Shown: positions 8,436 through 16,738 of the stretch, one piece after another | Numbering within the stretch: position 1 is the first letter of the stretch | Layout: every line of letters begins with the position of its first letter | Assembly: GCA_002284615.2 (NCBI GenBank) | Contig: MU069525.1 | Coordinates: 238,358 to 257,916 of the forward strand | DNA from: Dunaliella salina | Taxonomy: Eukaryota; Chlorophyta; Chlorophyceae; Chlamydomonadales; Dunaliellaceae | Reading direction: 5' to 3' | Length of the DNA: 19,559 nucleotides | Made by a program: the position numbers and the translations under genes | Notes under the pieces: model-generated | Databases searched by the model: none | What the model saw: only the letters and a program-made list of their open reading frames with translations | What the model was told of the DNA's origin: nothing

Positions 8436-9685
8436 GGGGTGGCCCTGGGTTGTGAGCCAGTGCCTGTTTGGAGGCTGTGTGGCTCCCTCAAAACCTTGAC
8501 GAGTGAGGTGTCTTCAGTGTTGTCAGCGGGTGGTGAGTGTTGTTGTGGAGAAGAAAGGTTGCAATTGTCTGTATGAAATTGCTCGAATCTGTGGACATGC
8601 TCCTTTAAATCTGGATGCTCAAGGAGCATAGAAGTTGGTTCCCAAGTGGGCTGCCAGGTGACTTTGACCATTTCTGTTTCTTCTGCTGTCTTGGTACGCT
8701 GTCTTTTTTGAGAATAAGTAAGGTGAGCACAACAAGGGCATTCCCAAGTGGACATTTGGTCTGCCTGGATGCACTGTGATAGGGTGCAGAGGTTGTGGTA
8801 GAGTAGGCATTTCCAGTGATATGTGCGCTGGCATGTGTCACATTGAGGCATGTCAATGAAGTTATGTTCTTCATGTTCCATGCTGGTGGGAGTCCAGCAG
8901 ATCTGGCAGGTATCATCTTGTATTTGGCTTCTGGGGAAGGGCTCAAGATGAGCTACTGTGAGGCCTGTTTTACAAAGGATTGGCAGAGCCCACCTTTCAA
9001 TTATCATTGGCTCCCAACGAATGAGGTATTGTGATTGCCAGTGTGCGGCTGAGGTACGTTTTCTTTTCCTGCTTAGCATTTGCCAGTTAAGGATGGCTTG
9101 GATTTGAAATTCGTACTTAAAGACGGTGTGTATGGCAGAAGGACCCTGGCACTGTGCATGCCTTTTCTTATGGTCTCTCAAGTTTTTAGCATTCATGGAG
9201 TTTGTTTGCATTGTGGGCGAACTGACCCCTGTGACTTCATTGGGGCAGCTTAAAATTCTTGTGGAGTTGCGTGTAAACATTTTTGAGATCTGGGTTTCTG
9301 GAGTACTTTGTATTTGATGAGGGCTTTGCAAGGCAGAACTTGGTCGCTTGTTGCTGTGACTGCCTTGAGTGGATGGAGCAGGTAGATTTTGTTGAGAGCT
9401 CCAGGACCAACCTGAAGGTGTATGCTGGGTGAGTAGTTGTGGAGAGTTGCAATTTGTTTGTCCGAGTTCTGGAGCTTTGTTGGGGCCGGCATCAGTGTCA
9501 GTAAAAGCGTGGTCAATAGTGGATTGGCTGAGATTGTTGCAGTTTGCAAGAAACGCAAGCCTGTTGAGAGCGACAGTCTGCTTCTCCTTGATTGTGTGAT
9601 GATAGGAATTCAGAGCTTCGGCATTTAAGACGTGTGTGTGCTCATCAAAAAGGATAGAGGAGAAATTTGAAATGCCAGCTTCCAT
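8351..9685 (-). pseudogene. PHD-finger region of the retrotransposon, with faint chromodomain-like stretch
   Basis: This is the longest open frame in the window, 444 codons. Residues 1-60 continue the RT-connection region; residues 70-190 are low-complexity, rich in Ser, Thr, Gln, Asn and Pro. Residues 260-319 form a canonical PHD finger: C260-x2-C263-x18-C282-x2-C285-x4-H290-x2-C293-x22-C316-x2-C319, with the diagnostic Trp two residues before the seventh ligand (WECPCC). PHD fingers generally bind histone tails, so chromatin targeting of insertion is a reasonable inference. Residues about 190-235 (YEFQIQAIL, then QYLIRWEP...ERW) vaguely resemble a chromodomain; this is weak. The final 100 residues are again low-complexity. 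The ATG at 9685 is unlikely to be a true start, because the upstream frame (10029-9625) overlaps it and looks coding. Confidence 0.7.
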
Positions 9686-10029
9686 GAGAGGATGTACGAT
9701 GCAAGCAATTCAGTCTTGGGAGTGCATGGTGTCCATAGGATGTTTGCTTTAGGTTGAGAGGTGTCAGTGAAGGGAAGTCGGCCTTGATGTGTGAGGTTTA
9801 AGCCGCTTGCATGTATACTGATGCATTGTCTTGGTCGTAGGGTGTATTTAAGCATTTGATTGAGAAATTCGGGAGTTTGACAGTGAGGACCTTGCAGACT
9901 ACTGGCTATGTTTTGCAGGCTAGCAGTTTGGCAGCATAATAACAGGTTGGTGATTCTGCTGTGTCTTGACTTGTCCTTCAGGCTAGTGGTGAGAGCAACA
10001 GCGTTCCTGTAATGATATTCGACTGTCAT
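9625..10029 (-). pseudogene. Connection region after the reverse transcriptase
   Basis: A 134-codon frame follows the RT thumb. Its first two thirds (for example RHSRITNLLLCCQTAS and PEFLNQMLKYTLRP) look like the helical region after LINE reverse transcriptases. A frameshift near 9690-9720 moves the coding sequence into the PHD-containing frame, which overlaps its end. Confidence 0.45.
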
Positions 10030-11655
10030 AGATGGCCGAAATTCTGCTTATCTTCATGAAGAAGTGCTGTGCAAGTTTTTGACCACAGTCCAAATTTCTT
10101 TTTGATGGTAGAGAGTACAGAGGTGTCCCAGTGTTCCGAGAATGCTTGTGAGCACGGTGTGACGGGGAAGGCATAAGCTACGCTAGGTATGACAGCAGTG
10201 CGCAATATACCTAATGCTTGTTTTGGGCTAGCATATGATTGTTCAAGCCACTGCAACTTGTTAGAGTTTTTGGGTCATACTCTGCAGCTGGTGAGACCAG
10301 TTGAGGTCCATGGTTATCAAGACGCCCAGGTGCCGGAAAGGTTCATCAGGGCGCATGAATTGGGCTGGTTGGCCCTGTACCAAAATTCTTCCGTTAAGTA
10401 AGTGTTTGGCAAAATCTGACATATTTGTGTTGCCGCGCAGCAGTGTGCTTTCTTCGCTGTGCAGGATGCAGGTAACCTTGGTTTTGTTTCCAGAGATGAT
10501 GAGGTGTGCCCAATCTGCATAGAGGGTAAGTTTCTTGGCTTGAAGCTGGAGGTTTTGAAATGTTTTCATTAGACAAATGAGGTCATCAGCAAATGCCCCA
10601 CTACTCATTGTGTTTCTAATTTTTTCTTGGTGAAGAAGCGGAAGGGGTGCATGCATGTGTGTAATCTCGGTTACCAACATGCAGCCAGCGGAGCAGGGGC
10701 TCAATGTAGATAAGAAAGAGGAAGGGAGAAAGTGTGTCTCCTTGTATTGTTCCCCTCTCTACAGGGATTTCAGAGGTGTAGTCTCCTGTAGGGAGCCTAA
10801 CTCGTGTGCTTGGTGGTAAAGGTTTTTGACCACATCAATAATAACAATTTGACCACATCAATAATAACAATAGCATCTGTGGGGAAACCCAGGTCATACA
10901 TAATAATGAGTACCTTGTCATGGTCAGTGGTATTGAAGGCGGATGTGAAGTCTACAATAAGGGCATAGATATCTTGGTTAAATATCTTTGCATCTTCTAG
11001 AGCCATACTTGAATTTTGTAGTTACTGTATTGTGTCTTTCTTTTTGCGGAATCCAGCTTGCATGTCACTGAAAATAGAGTGCTCTTCTGCATATTCATAC
11101 AGTGTGTTGGTTATTAAGCGCGTCCAGAGCTTATAGAGAGTATTGGCGGGGCCTATTGGCCTGTATGAAGAAAAATCGGTCTCTGGTCCCTTTTGTTAGT
11201 GGATAAGAATTTTGTCGCTAACTTTCTAGGCTTTAGGAGTAATCCCTGTGGTCCACATGATAGTGAAAAGCTGGTGGAGGATGTCTTTGTATTGTAAAGG
11301 CAAGGCTTTAAGAAGTTCATTGACAATTCCATCTAGACCTGGAGATTTGTTGTTAATTAGGGACTTGACACAGCCGTGAAAATTACATTTATCAAGGATA
11401 GAGCTGTGGAGCCATCTGCGCTTGCAATTGGTCGTGGTTTCCTCTCTGGTGATGGGGGTTTCGAGTTTGAATTGAGTCATAATTCTGACTGCTGGACCAT
11501 GGATAATCCCGCTTGGCCTGAGAGTCATTGGGTAAATATCTTCCTGTTTTGATACTGGGAGCCACCATGCTTTTTGTGAACAAGTCTTCTATGATGTTTG
11601 CAATTTTGTTGGGTTCTGTGTGGACTGTCTTGGTACGCTGATCTTCTAGGGCCAA
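10026..11655 (-). pseudogene. Reverse transcriptase of the retrotransposon
   Basis: All core RT blocks are visible across several frames. The early block SLINNKSPGLDGIVNELLKA lies in the 11528-11226 frame. YRPIGPANTLYKLW and DMQAGFRKKKDTIQ (about 11165-11025) lie in the next open frame, broken by TAA at 11196-11198 and 11022-11024. Motif A is ALIVDFTSAFNTTDHDK with its Asp at 10952-10950. Motif B (VERGTIQGDTLSPFLFLIY, about 10708-10765) is in another frame after a 23-bp duplication and a second shift. Motif C is GAFADDLICL, FADD at 10593-10582. Motif D/E and thumb segments are FRHLGVLITMDLNWSHQ and RTAVIPSVAYAF. The catalytic aspartates survive. At least five frame breaks or stops make it inactive. 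It would have copied the element RNA at the nicked target. Confidence 0.85.
10825..10870. repeat. 23-bp tandem duplication inside the reverse transcriptase
   Basis: Two identical 23-bp units (10825-10847 and 10848-10870), each containing TTTGACCACATCAATAATAA. Since 23 is not a multiple of three, the duplication shifts the RT frame between motifs A and B. With one copy removed, the residues after VIIDVVK continue as NLYHQA in the same frame. Confidence 0.9.
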
Positions 11656-12422
11656 GAGGTTGGAGAGATGTGCATGAAATAAAGAATTTCAAGTGCGAAG
11701 GCGCAACACAATGAAGCATTGTCAGTGAGAAAACTTAAAACCTTGTCCTCCCGCGAGGCCGTAGATGCACCTTTAGAGCTAGCTGCATTCATAAGCACGG
11801 CGGGCCGGGGGGGGAGGGGGGTGTCAAAGTAATGAAATGGCACTACTCAGGAGAGGGGATTTCCCTGAAAGTATTGAAGTCTGGGTTTCGCCAAAACGAA
11901 AAATAAAACACTGGTTCACAGCTGCAATGGGTAATGTACGGCAAGCACCCTGCCCTGAGATGGTCTTCTGATTTTTTGGCACCTAGCGCAAGTCGAGCCT
12001 GGGAGGTTAGCTACTGATTTTTAAGGTGTGCGCAACTGAACTCTGAAAAAAATTGCATCCAATTGACGCCGCCAATCATGTTCATTCCTAATTACATATA
12101 CCACTATTTTCCTGTTTTGCCACCTTGCAGATTCACATAGGAGGCTTTGAAAATTTGCTGATTAGCCTGGGATGGATGTTTGGCAATGGCTTTTTGCTGA
12201 GCCTTCTTTGCTTTCTGCTGATACTTGTTACTGCGTGACATGTCTATGTTGTTAATTTATTATTTGATCTCATGATAGGTGGATTCAATTAGATCAAGAG
12301 GGGGCAGGTTGGAGGGGCATTTGTTTTGCCTTTCCTTTTTTAGAAAAGTACACAATGGTTTGAGGGCCTGTCACAGGCTGGGGCTGTGTTCATTGCGCAG
12401 GAGTTCCTGAAGGTTATGGGTG
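11656..12422 (-). other. Poorly resolved linker between endonuclease and reverse transcriptase
   Basis: This part of the element shows only short open pieces. One reads SRSNKYQQKAKKAQQKAIAK and continues to KASYVNLQGGK (about 12240-12115), Lys/Gln-rich and probably helical. Another reads CLPYITHCSCEPVF (about 11950-11900). Stops interrupt it, including two consecutive TAA codons near 12260. A G8-A-G6 run (11807-11821) lies inside it. It may hold a small insertion or only heavy decay; I could not find duplicated flanks. Confidence 0.35.
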
Positions 12423-12674
12423 TTATGGAGGAGCGGCCATTGTCTCAACAAGAAGTGCAACAGTTTTAGCATGTGACAGTCGCAAATATCTGCGACGTTT
12501 GTAAATACGTCTGGGTTTGACTGTTATTTGTTGTTTTTGTTTTGGTACCGCAGACTGTAAGTGCAGTGTTGTGGCATTCCTGGAGTAGGTTGACAATGTC
12601 AGTTGCAAGATCCTCGACAGCTGCTCTAGCGGATTTTCCTCAGAGGTGATTGAGCCTGTTTGGGAGTTTGGCAC
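12423..12674 (-). pseudogene. Basic linker segment downstream of APE domain
   Basis: An 83-codon frame with an acidic start, a hydrophobic helix-like stretch (LSRILQLTLSTYS) and a strongly basic middle (KPRRIYKRRRYLRLSHAK). It fits the nucleic-acid-binding linker commonly found between endonuclease and RT in LINEs. No specific domain is recognised. Confidence 0.4.
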
Positions 12675-12860
12675 AAGTGAATTCGAGGTGATTGAGGTGA
12701 TTGAGTGCGTCTTGATGCACAGGATTCAGCTTGTGAAGGATATGGCAGAGCATGTTGTGGGATAGGATGGGACAAGCAGGGCATGTTGAAGTTTTCCTTG
12801 GTCATGGTCTGAAATAGGGTGGATAAGGACCTTTTCAGACTTGGGTTTGCTGATCAGCAA

Positions 12861-12904
12861 ATGAGGCTAGGGGGCAAGTCTCATGAGGCTAGGGGGCAAG
12901 TCTT
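12861..12904. repeat. 22-bp tandem duplication at the end of the APE region
   Basis: Two copies of a 22-bp unit beginning ATGAGGCTAGGGGGCAAGTC (12861-12882 and 12883-12904) differ only at the last base. The duplication causes the premature end of the APE frame at 12867. Confidence 0.9.
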
Positions 12905-13711
12905 TGATTGTTGTGCAGAGGCTGCTGACAGGAATGGTAGCAATCAGGGGCAAGTGATCGCTGTGTTTGTATCCCATATCATGGGGAGAGCAGAACAGGT
13001 GAGGGTGGTTCTGAGTGAAAGCAGACAAAAGTATGTCATTTATTCGGCTGTATGTGTAGGAATTTTGACCATCGTCATTTGCAGAGGTGCAGGAGCAGAA
13101 AGACCAGGGCCGCTCGTAGATACTTGTGTCAATTAGGATGAGCTTGTTGTTCTGTAAGAAATGTCTGTACTGGGTGTCTTGCTGGTAGGCAGCTTGGCTA
13201 CTTCTGTCACTGTTACAGAAAGTGGCATTCATGTCACCCATGAGGATGGGGGTGCAGGGCTGAGAGTTTATGGCATCTCTGATGTATGTTTCCATATCTT
13301 GGCGCTCTCTGAGGTATTCTGGTGAGTTGCCTGGGGCCCAATGTGTAGAAAAGAGCAAGATGGGACGATGGGGAGTGTGCAACTTGACTGCCACTATCCT
13401 TCCTTGAATTGAGGGAGGAGTATTCAATTGACAAACCTGGGTTGTGAGGGCAATATTTTCCGGATGCACAGCAGGGTGCCTTTTTGGTGATGTGGACTGT
13501 GCCACCAGCTGTATCCATGCAAGAGGGGGAACAGCCAGGCTGGTAATTCTTTCTTGTATGGAGTAATTTTTGTCTTTGTGAAGGAAATAATGTCTGGATC
13601 GCAATGCTTTAAGAGGTCGTTCACATCTTCTTTGCTTTTATAAAGTCCTTTGACATTGAAGGTGATGATCTTCAGATAACTCCGTGCTGTACCTAGCGGA
13701 CCCCCACACAC
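12867..13711 (-). pseudogene. APE-type endonuclease domain of the retrotransposon
   Basis: This belongs to the exonuclease-endonuclease-phosphatase fold used by LINEs to nick target DNA. The N-terminal frame (13711-13424) has KIITFNVKGL with the motif I Asn (Asn19), then DPDIISFTKTKI, where the usual catalytic Glu of the ET(K) motif is Lys46. A frameshift near 13430-13500 leads into the 13604-12867 frame. That frame holds GRIVAVKLH, LLFSTHWAPGNS, the GDMNATF motif (Asp124, Asn126), YSRINDILLS (the usual SRIDY Asp is Asn189) and HSDHLPL (Asp216, His217). The order and spacing match the family. Two key acidic positions appear changed, so the domain is doubly inactive. The upstream frame joins the protease region across a TAG at 13718-13720. 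Confidence 0.8.
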
Positions 13712-13851
13712 CTGTTCCTAGCGCACACCAACAGCGGAGTTACAGCTGATGTTGTTCCAGATGCAGTCCTTCTGAATTGTCAGGAGACTGCCATGCAGAC
13801 TGTTCCAGTGGAGCCGTGTGGACAGCCAGACAGGTTGAGTTAGTTGGGAGT

Positions 13852-15183
13852 CTAGTACCAGTGCCAGCATGTATGATCAGCATTGAGGGCTTTTTTAAGA
13901 ATAACAGCATGAGCCTGGTTGCAGCTGTTGGTTGTCATGAAGATGATGGCAGAGCTGCAAGCGCTGGCAGCAAGAAGGCTGTCCAGGAGAGATTAATTGA
14001 TTTGACCATGCTGGAGGTCAATTGTTGTGTGTCTGAGGTAGTAATGTGTACTGCTGTTCCAAGGCACTGTGGAAAGGTAGTGATTTACAATCATGCAATT
14101 GAAGTTGCCTGTGTTCTCCTGGTAGTAGTGCTGTAAAGAGAGATGCTGCAGATTCTTCTTTTTGAGTGTCTTCTCCAGTTCCTTGATGTGTTTCAAGATA
14201 GCATCACCAGATAGAAGAGGGTGTCCTACAGCCATGTTGAGCGCATGGACCAAGCAGAAGCCCTTTTCTTGATTTTCCATGTACAAGGCTGGAGTAATTT
14301 GTGTGTCCAAGTCCTGACTGATGGTTTCTAATTTTAGGATCCTGAAGTTGAGAGCCATGCCACCTTGATTTTGATTGTGTGTGCTAGCACAAATAATTCT
14401 GGGGCGGCAAAGCTCGGAGTCTAGCAATATCCAAGTGTTGTTTTGCTTGGTGATGGCAAAACTGTGCCTTTGGTTTTGGCAGAAGAAGGCGGTGCAGGAA
14501 TGCTGGAGAGCTGCCTGTTCAAGGGCAGCAATTTTGTTGTCAGTGTTGTGATGTATGACAGCAAGGAAGGAGAGGCGCAGGTGCATATGTCCTTCCAGCC
14601 AGGCAGAGAGAAGATCATCCCTGAATCCTTTTCGGACACTTTCAGTTTGACAGTGTGTCCAGCGCTCAATTGTATCGGCATCATGGTTATTGGTAGCCAT
14701 TTGCAGCTTATTGTGCATAAAAATTTTGAGAGTCTCCGCAGAGGTCAACTGGAAGCCAACTAAATTATTAAGCGCATGGACCTGACAATTTGTGTCTGTT
14801 TGGGATTGTTGATAAGGTGATGCACCCATCTGCTGCATCTCATGTGTTACAGATGCATCAGGGTCTTTACCTTGCCTGCCCAGGTCTCTCAAGGAGGATG
14901 GAAGGGCTCCATATGGAGTGTACAGGCGTCGCCCTGCATCACTATGTGTGTAAGTAGACGTTGTTGTTGGTTTCTTGCTACTTGGGAGGATGTTTGAAAG
15001 AGCAAGGTGCATGAGCGAGTGAAGTGTGTTGCGTGCTTGCCTTGAGGCAGGGAGAGACATGCGCTTTGCAGCAGACCTAAGTTTGTGGAAAATGGAAAGT
15101 AAGGTGCCTCTCCGGGTGGAAGCATGCATGCAGCTGTACAAGTAAGTTGCGTACAAGAGGAGAAGGGAGGTTTTGCGGTGCAT
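13852..15183 (-). pseudogene. Tandem Josephin-like cysteine-protease domains of the retrotransposon
   Basis: A 396-codon ORF (15183-13993) plus in-frame sequence to 13852. The first domain has Gln128-x4-Cys133 in QTDTNCQVHALNNLVG, then His240 (RHSFAITKQNN) and WILLDSE (Asp255). The second has Gln305-x4-Cys310 in QEKGFCLVHALNMAVG and GNFNCMIVNHYL. After an in-frame TAA at 13993-13995 it continues with NQAHAVILKK (His at 13911-13909). VLDSQ follows after one more frame change. Q-x4-C-x2-H-x-LNN, a later His, and W..LDS form the signature of Josephin (MEROPS C86) deubiquitinases such as ataxin-3. The first 120 residues are basic and Ser/Thr-rich without a domain. Cysteine proteases of the OTU or Ulp type are known in some retroelements. 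The role here, perhaps self-processing or countering ubiquitination, is inference. Confidence 0.65.
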
Positions 15184-15436
15184 GCAGGCTTGGTGCCCTT
15201 GCTTCTGTTTGTGCAGCTTGCCACAGTGTGCTTTTTGCGAGCATATTGAGGCTGCTTGGTGTATTCATGCTGTGCAGAGTCAATGCAGTGCTGATTTACA
15301 GGCATGTATTGCTTGCAGCAGTGCAGCATGCAGGTGTGAGGATGGATAACCCTGACATAAGGCTGTTTGTGGCAGCCTCAAGACTCAGTGCCAGGCTTGT
15401 AGGTCCATGTTCCCTTGCATCTTAATCCTTTTTTTT
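15184..15436 (-). other. 5' leader of the retrotransposon
   Basis: About 250 bp between the target-site duplication and the first ATG of the protease frame. On the coding strand it starts with an A run (15436-15429) immediately inside the duplication. Overlapping short frames are open, but none is convincing. An internal promoter would be expected in a full-length LINE, but no motif could be picked out by eye. Confidence 0.4.
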
Positions 15437-15449
15437 TCACCCTGCAAAG
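15437..15449. repeat. Target-site duplication, 5' side of element
   Basis: An exact copy of the 13-bp sequence at 5406-5418. It directly abuts the T run (15429-15436) that marks the element's 5' end on the plus strand. Confidence 0.75.
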
Positions 15450-15629
15450 AACATACTAGGGAGGATCAAGAAACATGTATTTGGGGAGTAAATAGCCACA
15501 ACTCTCTTTCGTACCATTAATGGTATGTTAGCCATTTGCTATCGCGTTCTTTTGGGTGTGAGTCTGAAAATGTAGCCCAATATTACAAATGTCTCATCAT
15601 GAGGTCCACAACAAAGCGGCTCAGGTCAA
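15450..15629. other. Right flank of insertion site, no gene
   Basis: About 180 bp of unique-looking sequence with no open frame or motif of note. It contains a small palindrome, ACCATTAATGGT, at about 15514. Confidence 0.5.
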
Positions 15630-15956
15630 TCAGCTCACAGTGAGCAGTTTGTGTTTGAGAATTGGGAACGTGTCAAACCATCCATGGGCAGAGAGGATGT
15701 GAGAGGACCAGCAATCATCAGATCTGGAGCTCAATTTTGTGTCTGCGTGTAAAAGCTTTCTCCTTGTGCAGCTGTTGCAATGAATGAAAGAATCGTATTG
15801 ACGCATGGCTGCACAAAACCAGTTGAACTGAAGACTCCAGAGCACACGCTCGCATAACTGACCAAGAATGAGTGGTGTCTCTAACCCCAGCATGCTTTTT
15901 AGCACTGACAACAGCCAATTCTGGAGGGGATTGTCCATCTCTTTACCTTGCCTCAA
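15630..15956 (-). pseudogene. LINE remnant D (post-RT region)
   Basis: A 108-codon frame reads LQNWLLSVLKSMLG, then LWSLQFNWFCAAMRQYDS, CTRRKLLHADTKLSSRS and CWSSHILSAHGW. An overlapping frame (15918-15718) fits better between them (AGVRDTTHSWSVM), so a short double shift has occurred. The pattern, aromatic pairs spaced along helices followed by L-x-AD, resembles the region between the reverse transcriptase and the C-terminal zinc motif in LINEs of the same type as remnants A and C. No catalytic motif is present. It could be a separate insertion or a fragment of an older copy. The assignment relies on general resemblance. Confidence 0.4.
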
Positions 15957-16123
15957 GGAAGGAGTGGCCCAAATTTAACTAGCGGACATACCAGCAGGAA
16001 CAGCATAAGTCTTGAGAGAAGCCCTCCTGTTGGACTGCTCTCACTTGTTGACTGCCATAAATGGTTTACACAATGCGCATGCTCTCCCGTCAGAATGTTG
16101 GAAAGCATTACCGACCCCTGTTT

Positions 16124-16173
16124 CCAGGCTTACTGTTCGCTTACCAGACTGGTAAGCGAGACAGTAAGCCTTG
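16124..16173. repeat. Large imperfect hairpin built of GGCTTACC / GGTAAGCC
   Basis: An inner 9-bp stem (16138-16146 with 16150-16158, loop GAC) is enclosed by an outer 11-bp stem (16126-16136 with 16161-16171). Only one base on one side and two on the other separate them. It could extrude as a cruciform. Confidence 0.8.
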
Positions 16174-16352
16174 GCTTTCTGTTTTGGTAAGCCAGCGGTA
16201 ATCCGCTGGTAATCGGAGTTTGGTAATGCTGGTAATTGTTTCTATAGCCAGGTAAGTGGGTCAGTAAGCCTGTACTTACCAATTCGGAAAGCGTAATAAG
16301 CCAATGGCAAGCCTGGCAATGCTTTTTGACAAAAATGCTATTCAAATTGTCA

Positions 16353-16418
16353 GTAAGCCATGGAAAGCCACTGGTAAGCCTGGTTATGCTCTGCAAATAT
16401 AGCATGGGTGCCCTGCTT
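16353..16418. repeat. 66-bp direct repeat, copy 1
   Basis: It begins GTAAGCCATGGAAAGCCACT and ends GGGTGCCCTGCTT. It matches 16459-16524 with four mismatches; the copies are 106 bp apart. Confidence 0.85.
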
Positions 16419-16458
16419 CGTAGTAATGCACCAAGTAAGCCTGTGTGCTTGCAAACTG

Positions 16459-16524
16459 GTAAGCCATGGAAAGCCACTGTTTAGCGTGGTAATGCTCTGC
16501 AAATATAGCATGGGTGCCCTGCTT
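16459..16524. repeat. 66-bp direct repeat, copy 2
   Basis: This is the second copy of the repeat at 16353-16418, 62 of 66 positions identical by hand alignment. It is followed by a small tandem duplication of TGCTTGGGCCC. Confidence 0.85.
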
Positions 16525-16738
16525 GGGCCCTGCTTGGGCCAGCAGAAGATGCGCTCTACCAACCCTGTGAATTTGAATCAGCTAATTCTGGCTCTCATAA
16601 TCTCAGGTCTTGTCACCTGGCTTACTGGAAACAATTCTCTTTTTTTCCACCCACAAGCACAACAGCAAAGATTCGTACCTATCACCACTGGAGTGCAATT
16701 CCAATAATGCGCATGCCACCTACTCTCCTCACATCATG

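Larger units (their letters stand above)
5419..15436 (-). mobile_element. Full-length decayed dual-endonuclease LINE (Dualen/RandI-like)
   Basis: A non-LTR retrotransposon of 10,018 bp on the minus strand, bounded by a perfect 13-bp duplication. Domains in 5'-3' order are two Josephin-like cysteine proteases, APE endonuclease, reverse transcriptase, PHD finger, two unassigned regions, RNase H, and a zinc knuckle with restriction-like endonuclease. Possession of both an APE and an RLE is the known hallmark of Dualen/RandI elements, so I place it there by architecture, not by a tree. It has no LTRs and no 3' poly(A). Most domains need one or more frameshifts to read through, and several catalytic residues are lost, so this copy is non-functional. 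The coding strand looks A/C-rich throughout. Whether the protease block is a separate ORF1 or the N-terminus of one large polyprotein is unresolved: its frame is joined to the APE frame across a single TAG at 13718-13720. Confidence 0.8.
16124..16530. repeat. Block of dispersed GGTAAGC / GTAAGCC motifs
   Basis: Within about 400 bp the motif (G/C)(G/A)GTAAGC(C) or its near variants (GGTAATGC, CAGTAAGCC, GGTAAGTG) recurs more than a dozen times, mostly in the plus orientation. It includes a 66-bp direct repeat and, at 16516-16540, a short TGCTTGGGCCC duplication. This looks like a decayed minisatellite. No protein frame explains it. Confidence 0.7.

Noticed and set aside
8139..8576. A 145-codon plus-strand open frame.
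   Set aside because: It lies antisense to the retrotransposon protein and has no motif; long shadows are expected opposite A/C-rich coding sequence.
10600..10800. Programmed ribosomal frameshifting as the reason for the split RT.
   Set aside because: The breaks are numerous, and at least one is caused by a plain tandem duplication; no slippery site plus structure is evident.
11022..13995. In-frame TAA/TAG at positions where Gln would fit (for example 11022-11024, 13718-13720, 13993-13995), hinting at a reassigned genetic code.
   Set aside because: The same element also has TGA stops, many frameshifts and lost catalytic residues, and C-to-T change of CAA/CAG explains TAA/TAG. There is no intact gene in the window with which to test reassignment.
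13777..14136. A 119-codon plus-strand open frame rich in Cys and Val.
   Set aside because: It is antisense to the second Josephin-like domain, whose motifs are convincing.
5419..15436. An LTR retrotransposon or retrovirus-like element, because of protease, RT and RNase H.
   Set aside because: No long terminal repeats, integrase, primer-binding site or aspartic protease. The domain order with APE and RLE is that of a non-LTR element.
16124..16530. A CRISPR array or rRNA/tRNA cluster, because of repeated hairpin motifs.
   Set aside because: Repeat spacing is irregular, motifs are only 7-9 bp, the setting is eukaryotic, and no RNA gene fold is seen.
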